Below, piece by piece: positions 22,026 through 25,226 of a stretch of DNA of 25,226 bases. Each line of letters opens with the position of its first letter. Within the stretch, counting starts at the first letter, position 1. The position numbers and the translations under genes were made by a program. Source of the stretch: Nitrosomonadaceae bacterium (lineage in GTDB: Bacteria > Pseudomonadota > Gammaproteobacteria > Burkholderiales > Nitrosomonadaceae); NCBI GenBank assembly GCA_024644425.1, contig JAHELA010000003.1, forward strand, positions 1 through 25,226, read 5' to 3'. A model generated the notes under the pieces. It saw only the letters and a program-made list of their open reading frames with translations. It ran no database searches and was not told the origin of the DNA.

Positions 22026-24284
22026 ATGATTGCTCAAGAGCTTGAGGTAAGTTTGCACATGGTATTTGTCGAATCTAGACAGAAACGCCATGAGTTTATT
22101 ACGGTAGAGCACCTATTATTAGCAATGTTAGATAACCATACTGCAGCTGAAGTACTACGTGCCTGTTCGGTTGACATTCACGAAATGCGGAAGTGTTTAG
22201 TTGGACATGTTACGGAGAACACACCAATTGTAGGTGGTAGTGGGGAAGTTGACACGCAACCAACGCTTGGATTTCAGCGTGTAATTCAGCGTGCAATCCT
22301 GCATGTCCAATCATCAGGCAAGAAAGAAGTAACCGGTGCAAATGTATTGGTGGCAATATTTGGCGAAAAAGACTCTCATGCAGTTTATTTTCTGCACCAG
22401 AGGGGTGTGACTCGGCTTGATGTTGTCAATTATATTTCTCATGGAATTAGTAAAGTTCCTCAAGGAAGCGGAAGTAAAATTGAAAGTGAAAGTGATGTAG
22501 ATCAGGAATTGAGTGTAGGAGGAGCGCTCGATACTTACACTATAAATCTTAATACTCAGGCGCTTGCCGGAAAAATTGACCCTTTGATTGGGCGTGAAAA
22601 AGAACTAGAGCGTGTGATACAAACATTATGTCGGCGCCGCAAAAATAATCCTCTTTTGGTGGGTGAAGCAGGAGTTGGTAAAACAGCTATAGCTGAAGGT
22701 TTAGCACGGCAAATTACAGAGTGTGGAGTACCAGATGCTCTTGCTCACCATCAGATTTACTCTCTTGATATGGGCGCACTACTTGCTGGTACAAAATATC
22801 GTGGCGATTTTGAGCAGCGCCTGAAAGCAATACTAAAACAATTACTTGAGGATCCTAATGCTATCTTGTTTATTGATGAAATTCATACATTGATAGGTGC
22901 AGGTGCTGCGTCAGGTGGAACACTTGACGCCTCTAATTTACTCAAACCAATGCTTAATTCTGGTCAGTTAAGATGTATCGGCGCTACTACGTACAGCGAA
23001 CATAGAGGGATTTTCGAGAAGGACCACGCTCTTTCAAGGCGCTTCCAAAAAATTGATGTGCCAGAAGCTAGCGTTGATGAGACCGTTACCATTCTACGTG
23101 GCCTAAAATCTCGCTATGAAGCGCATCATGGTGTTAAATACACCGCAACTGCATTTACAACAGCGGCAGAATTATCGGCGCGTTTTATAAATGATCGACA
23201 TTTACCGGATAAGGCAATAGACATAATTGACGAGGCAGGTGCAGCTCAGAGAATTTTGCCAAAATCGAAGCAACGCAAAGTTATTAGTAAACATGAGATA
23301 GAGAATGTTATTGCGAAAGCAGCGCGAATTCCGCCGCGAAGTGTTTCTAATAATGATCGTAATGCGTTGAAAACACTTGACCGTGATTTGAAAACTATGG
23401 TTTTTGGGCAAGATAAAGCTATCAATGCGTTAGCAGCGGCAATCAAGATGGCTAGAAGTGGCTTAGGTAATCCACGAAAACCAGTTGGTTCGTTTCTTTT
23501 TTCTGGGCCGACGGGAGTAGGTAAAACCGAAGTTGCGCGCCAGTTAGCCTATGCAATGGGTATCAAATTACACCGTTTTGATATGTCTGAATACATGGAG
23601 CATCATGCAGTATCCCGCTTAATTGGTGCGCCACCAGGGTATGTTGGTTTTGATCAAGGAGGTTTGCTCACCGAGGCGATTATCAAGCAACCATATTCAG
23701 TCTTGTTATTGGATGAGATCGAAAAGGCACACGCTGATATTTACAACATTCTATTACAAGTGATGGATCATGGCACTTTGACTGATAATAATGGGCGTAA
23801 GGCAGATTTTAGGAACGTGGTGATCATTATGACTACAAATGCCGGAGCTGAATCACTTGCTAAATCTTCTATTGGTTTTAATAAATCAGTCCAAGCAGGC
23901 GATGAGATGGCAGATATCAAGCGTATGTTTACGCCAGAATTTCGCAATCGATTAGATGTAATTATTTCATTTGCAGCGCTTGAAAAGGATGTAATTTTAC
24001 GAGTAGCAGATAAATTCCTGATGCAATTAGAAACGCAGTTACACGAGAAAAAAGTAGAGGCAATTTTTACAGATGCATTGAGAGAATACCTTGCGAAAGA
24101 TGGGTTCGATCCTCTCATGGGTGCACGTCCTATGGCTCGTCTTATTCAAGACACTATCCGTAGTGCTTTGGCAGATGAATTGTTATTTGGGCGTCTTTCT
24201 AACGGTGGGAAAGTAACTGTAGATGTAGATGCCAAAGGTAAAGTAAAGTTACAGTTTGAGGAAGAAGCTGCTGCAGTTTTATAA
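22026..24284 (+). CDS. clpA: ATP-dependent Clp protease ATPase subunit ClpA
   Basis: This hexameric AAA+ unfoldase feeds substrates to ClpP and partners with ClpS. It has 752 residues (E. coli 758). The N-terminal double-repeat domain (about 1-145) binds ClpS. AAA-1 has Walker A GEAGVGKT at 213-220 and Walker B ILFIDEIHT. AAA-2 has Walker A GPTGVGKT at 494-501, Walker B VLLLDEIEKAH and the pore-loop motif GYVGFDQGG. The ClpP-docking tripeptide is IGF at 616-618. The arginine-finger region FRNRLD follows. Ribosomes ending clpS can restart directly, helped by a GGAGG at the clpS end. clpP is not in the window. Transcription probably stops at a strong hairpin 33 bases downstream. Confidence 0.98.
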   Translation: MIAQELEVSLHMVFVESRQKRHEFITVEHLLLAMLDNHTAAEVLRACSVDIHEMRKCLVGHVTENTPIVGGSGEVDTQPTLGFQRVIQRAILHVQSSGKKEVTGANVLVAIFGEKDSHAVYFLHQRGVTRLDVVNYISHGISKVPQGSGSKIESESDVDQELSVGGALDTYTINLNTQALAGKIDPLIGREKELERVIQTLCRRRKNNPLLVGEAGVGKTAIAEGLARQITECGVPDALAHHQIYSLDMGALLAGTKYRGDFEQRLKAILKQLLEDPNAILFIDEIHTLIGAGAASGGTLDASNLLKPMLNSGQLRCIGATTYSEHRGIFEKDHALSRRFQKIDVPEASVDETVTILRGLKSRYEAHHGVKYTATAFTTAAELSARFINDRHLPDKAIDIIDEAGAAQRILPKSKQRKVISKHEIENVIAKAARIPPRSVSNNDRNALKTLDRDLKTMVFGQDKAINALAAAIKMARSGLGNPRKPVGSFLFSGPTGVGKTEVARQLAYAMGIKLHRFDMSEYMEHHAVSRLIGAPPGYVGFDQGGLLTEAIIKQPYSVLLLDEIEKAHADIYNILLQVMDHGTLTDNNGRKADFRNVVIIMTTNAGAESLAKSSIGFNKSVQAGDEMADIKRMFTPEFRNRLDVIISFAALEKDVILRVADKFLMQLETQLHEKKVEAIFTDALREYLAKDGFDPLMGARPMARLIQDTIRSALADELLFGRLSNGGKVTVDVDAKGKVKLQFEEEAAAVL

Positions 24285-24316
24285 AAACAATACCTAGCTA
24301 TTACCATACTTTTGTT

Positions 24317-24350
24317 AGTCGAAGAAACTAGTTAGCTTCTTCGACTTTTA
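24317..24350 (+). terminator. Intrinsic terminator of clpS-clpA, overlapping the 3' end of the secretin-like gene
   Basis: AGTCGAAGAA (24317-24326) and TTCTTCGACT (24337-24346) form a perfect 10-bp stem with a 10-base loop, followed by TTTATT on the plus strand. The right arm also encodes the last residues (KVEEAN) of the gene on the minus strand. On the minus strand the hairpin is followed by AACAAAAG, not a T-run. Confidence 0.75.
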
Positions 24351-25212
24351 TTAGTACTGTACGTTGCTCATTGGTGATCATGCCACTATGTGGAGTATTT
24401 GGGCTGGAAGTTTGGTTGAATTTGTATTTTTCCAAACCGCCTAGGTCTATCCATTCTCCCAGCCTACCTGAAACAGAAGTTACAATTTGTTGAGTATTAA
24501 CAGCACCAGGAAACTGGCGATTAGGACTGTTACGTTGGGGACTTATCTCTAAGGTTACTCGCCTACCATTTACACGAGGCACTACAATAAAGCCAGTAGT
24601 TGCATCACGATATTGCACACTTTCGATTACCTGAGTTCCTTGAGGCGTATCGATTGTATTACGTATAGGTAGTGGTAATGATTCTCCCATATGAATAGAA
24701 GCATAGCCGCCATCCGACACTTGTACGTACTGTGTGTTTCTATCGTTTTCCAATTTCTGACGATTAAGTGCTTGGATTTTTACTCTATTATCTCCATATT
24801 TATTATCAATAATCAGGCCACGTTTTCTGGCGGCGCTTCTACCTGGGATCTTTATTCGTATTTCCTTTGTGCCGACATTTCCAGAAAGTTTAAGTAAGCT
24901 TCGTGCAGTTGCGCGGTCTACATTTTGCTTTACAGTTAGTATTAAGCGACGTGGAGCTAAATCGATTTCATTCAGAAGTTGTTTGATTTCCCGCAAATTA
25001 TCTGGTGTTGTACGGATGATAAGTCGCCCTCGCATACCATTCAATGCACCTTGTTCGTCTAAGAAGGGTTGGATAAGAGGAATCATTTCATCCGCGGTGC
25101 GGTGCTTTAGGTGTATTACTTCAAGAATAGTTTGGTTGGCTGCTAAAATTGATGGCAAAATGAATAGTCCAAGTACAATGTGCACCCTAATAATTGTACG
25201 TATCATAAACAT
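24328..25212 (-). CDS. Small exported secretin-like protein (secretin N1/NolW-type domain plus reduced C-terminal secretin region)
   Basis: This is an exported protein of 294 residues whose role is unknown. A signal peptide spans about 1-24 (hydrophobic HIVLGLFILPSILA). Residues 27-95 form a secretin N-type (NolW-like) ring-building domain: VIHLKHRTADEMIPLIQPFL, then RLIIRTTPDNLREIKQLLNEID. Later segments resemble the start and end of the secretin barrel domain: VQVSDGGYASIHMGESLPLPI, TTGFIVVPRVNGRRVTLEISP, and GRLGEWIDLGGL. A basic linker (GRSAARKRG) lies between them. It is far shorter than PilQ- or GspD-type secretins (600-750 residues), so a full gated channel is unlikely. The ATG at 25212 has GGGA 5 bases upstream. 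Its 3' end overlaps the clpA terminator. Upstream neighbours lie outside the window. Confidence 0.75.
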   Translation of the reverse strand: MFMIRTIIRVHIVLGLFILPSILAANQTILEVIHLKHRTADEMIPLIQPFLDEQGALNGMRGRLIIRTTPDNLREIKQLLNEIDLAPRRLILTVKQNVDRATARSLLKLSGNVGTKEIRIKIPGRSAARKRGLIIDNKYGDNRVKIQALNRQKLENDRNTQYVQVSDGGYASIHMGESLPLPIRNTIDTPQGTQVIESVQYRDATTGFIVVPRVNGRRVTLEISPQRNSPNRQFPGAVNTQQIVTSVSGRLGEWIDLGGLEKYKFNQTSSPNTPHSGMITNEQRTVLIKVEEAN

Positions 25213-25226
25213 TGAATTCCCATTTT

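Overview
The window is a gene-dense chromosomal segment of a low-GC (roughly 40% by eye) Gram-negative bacterium, most likely a betaproteobacterium of the Nitrosomonas group. The best clue is a small periplasmic His-rich protein at 8630-8971 that matches SmbP, the small metal-binding protein known from Nitrosomonas europaea. The betaproteobacterial-type Icd, the clpS-clpA pair and the grpE-dnaK-dnaJ cluster agree with this. No ammonia-oxidation gene is present, so the assignment is an inference. I see no insertion sequence, phage gene, CRISPR array, rRNA or tRNA.

Layout: (1) 1-4010, plus strand: the 3' nine-tenths of mfd (cut by the left edge), then serB. (2) 4050-8344, minus strand: a two-gene RND efflux operon (adaptor then pump, overlapping at TGATG), divergent from smbP. 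(3) 9091-10359, minus: an SLC1-type dicarboxylate/glutamate symporter with a TTG start. (4) 10638-11676: a small stand-alone TIR-like protein (minus), divergent from an ADP-ribose-pyrophosphatase-type Nudix hydrolase (plus). This is the most accessory-looking spot in the window. (5) 11740-15673, minus: grpE-dnaK-dnaJ, with two good heat-shock-sigma (RpoH) promoter matches, one overlapping the grpE stop codon, and a long hairpin between dnaK and dnaJ. (6) 15842-19529: purB, a GST-family gene on the opposite strand, then mnmA and nudJ. This resembles the enterobacterial nudJ-mnmA-hflD-purB order with hflD missing. (7) 19836-24284: icd, a convergent cold-shock protein gene with a switch-like leader, then clpS-clpA. 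(8) 24328-25212, minus: a short exported secretin-like protein whose 3' end doubles as the clpA terminator.

Most genes are housekeeping: transcription-coupled repair, serine and purine synthesis, tRNA thiolation, TCA cycle, and protein folding and degradation. No complete new multi-gene system is evident. The best candidates for unusual biology are the orphan TIR protein beside a Nudix enzyme, the mutually exclusive hairpins in the cold-shock gene leader, the internally duplicated histidine lattice of SmbP, and the reduced secretin-like protein.
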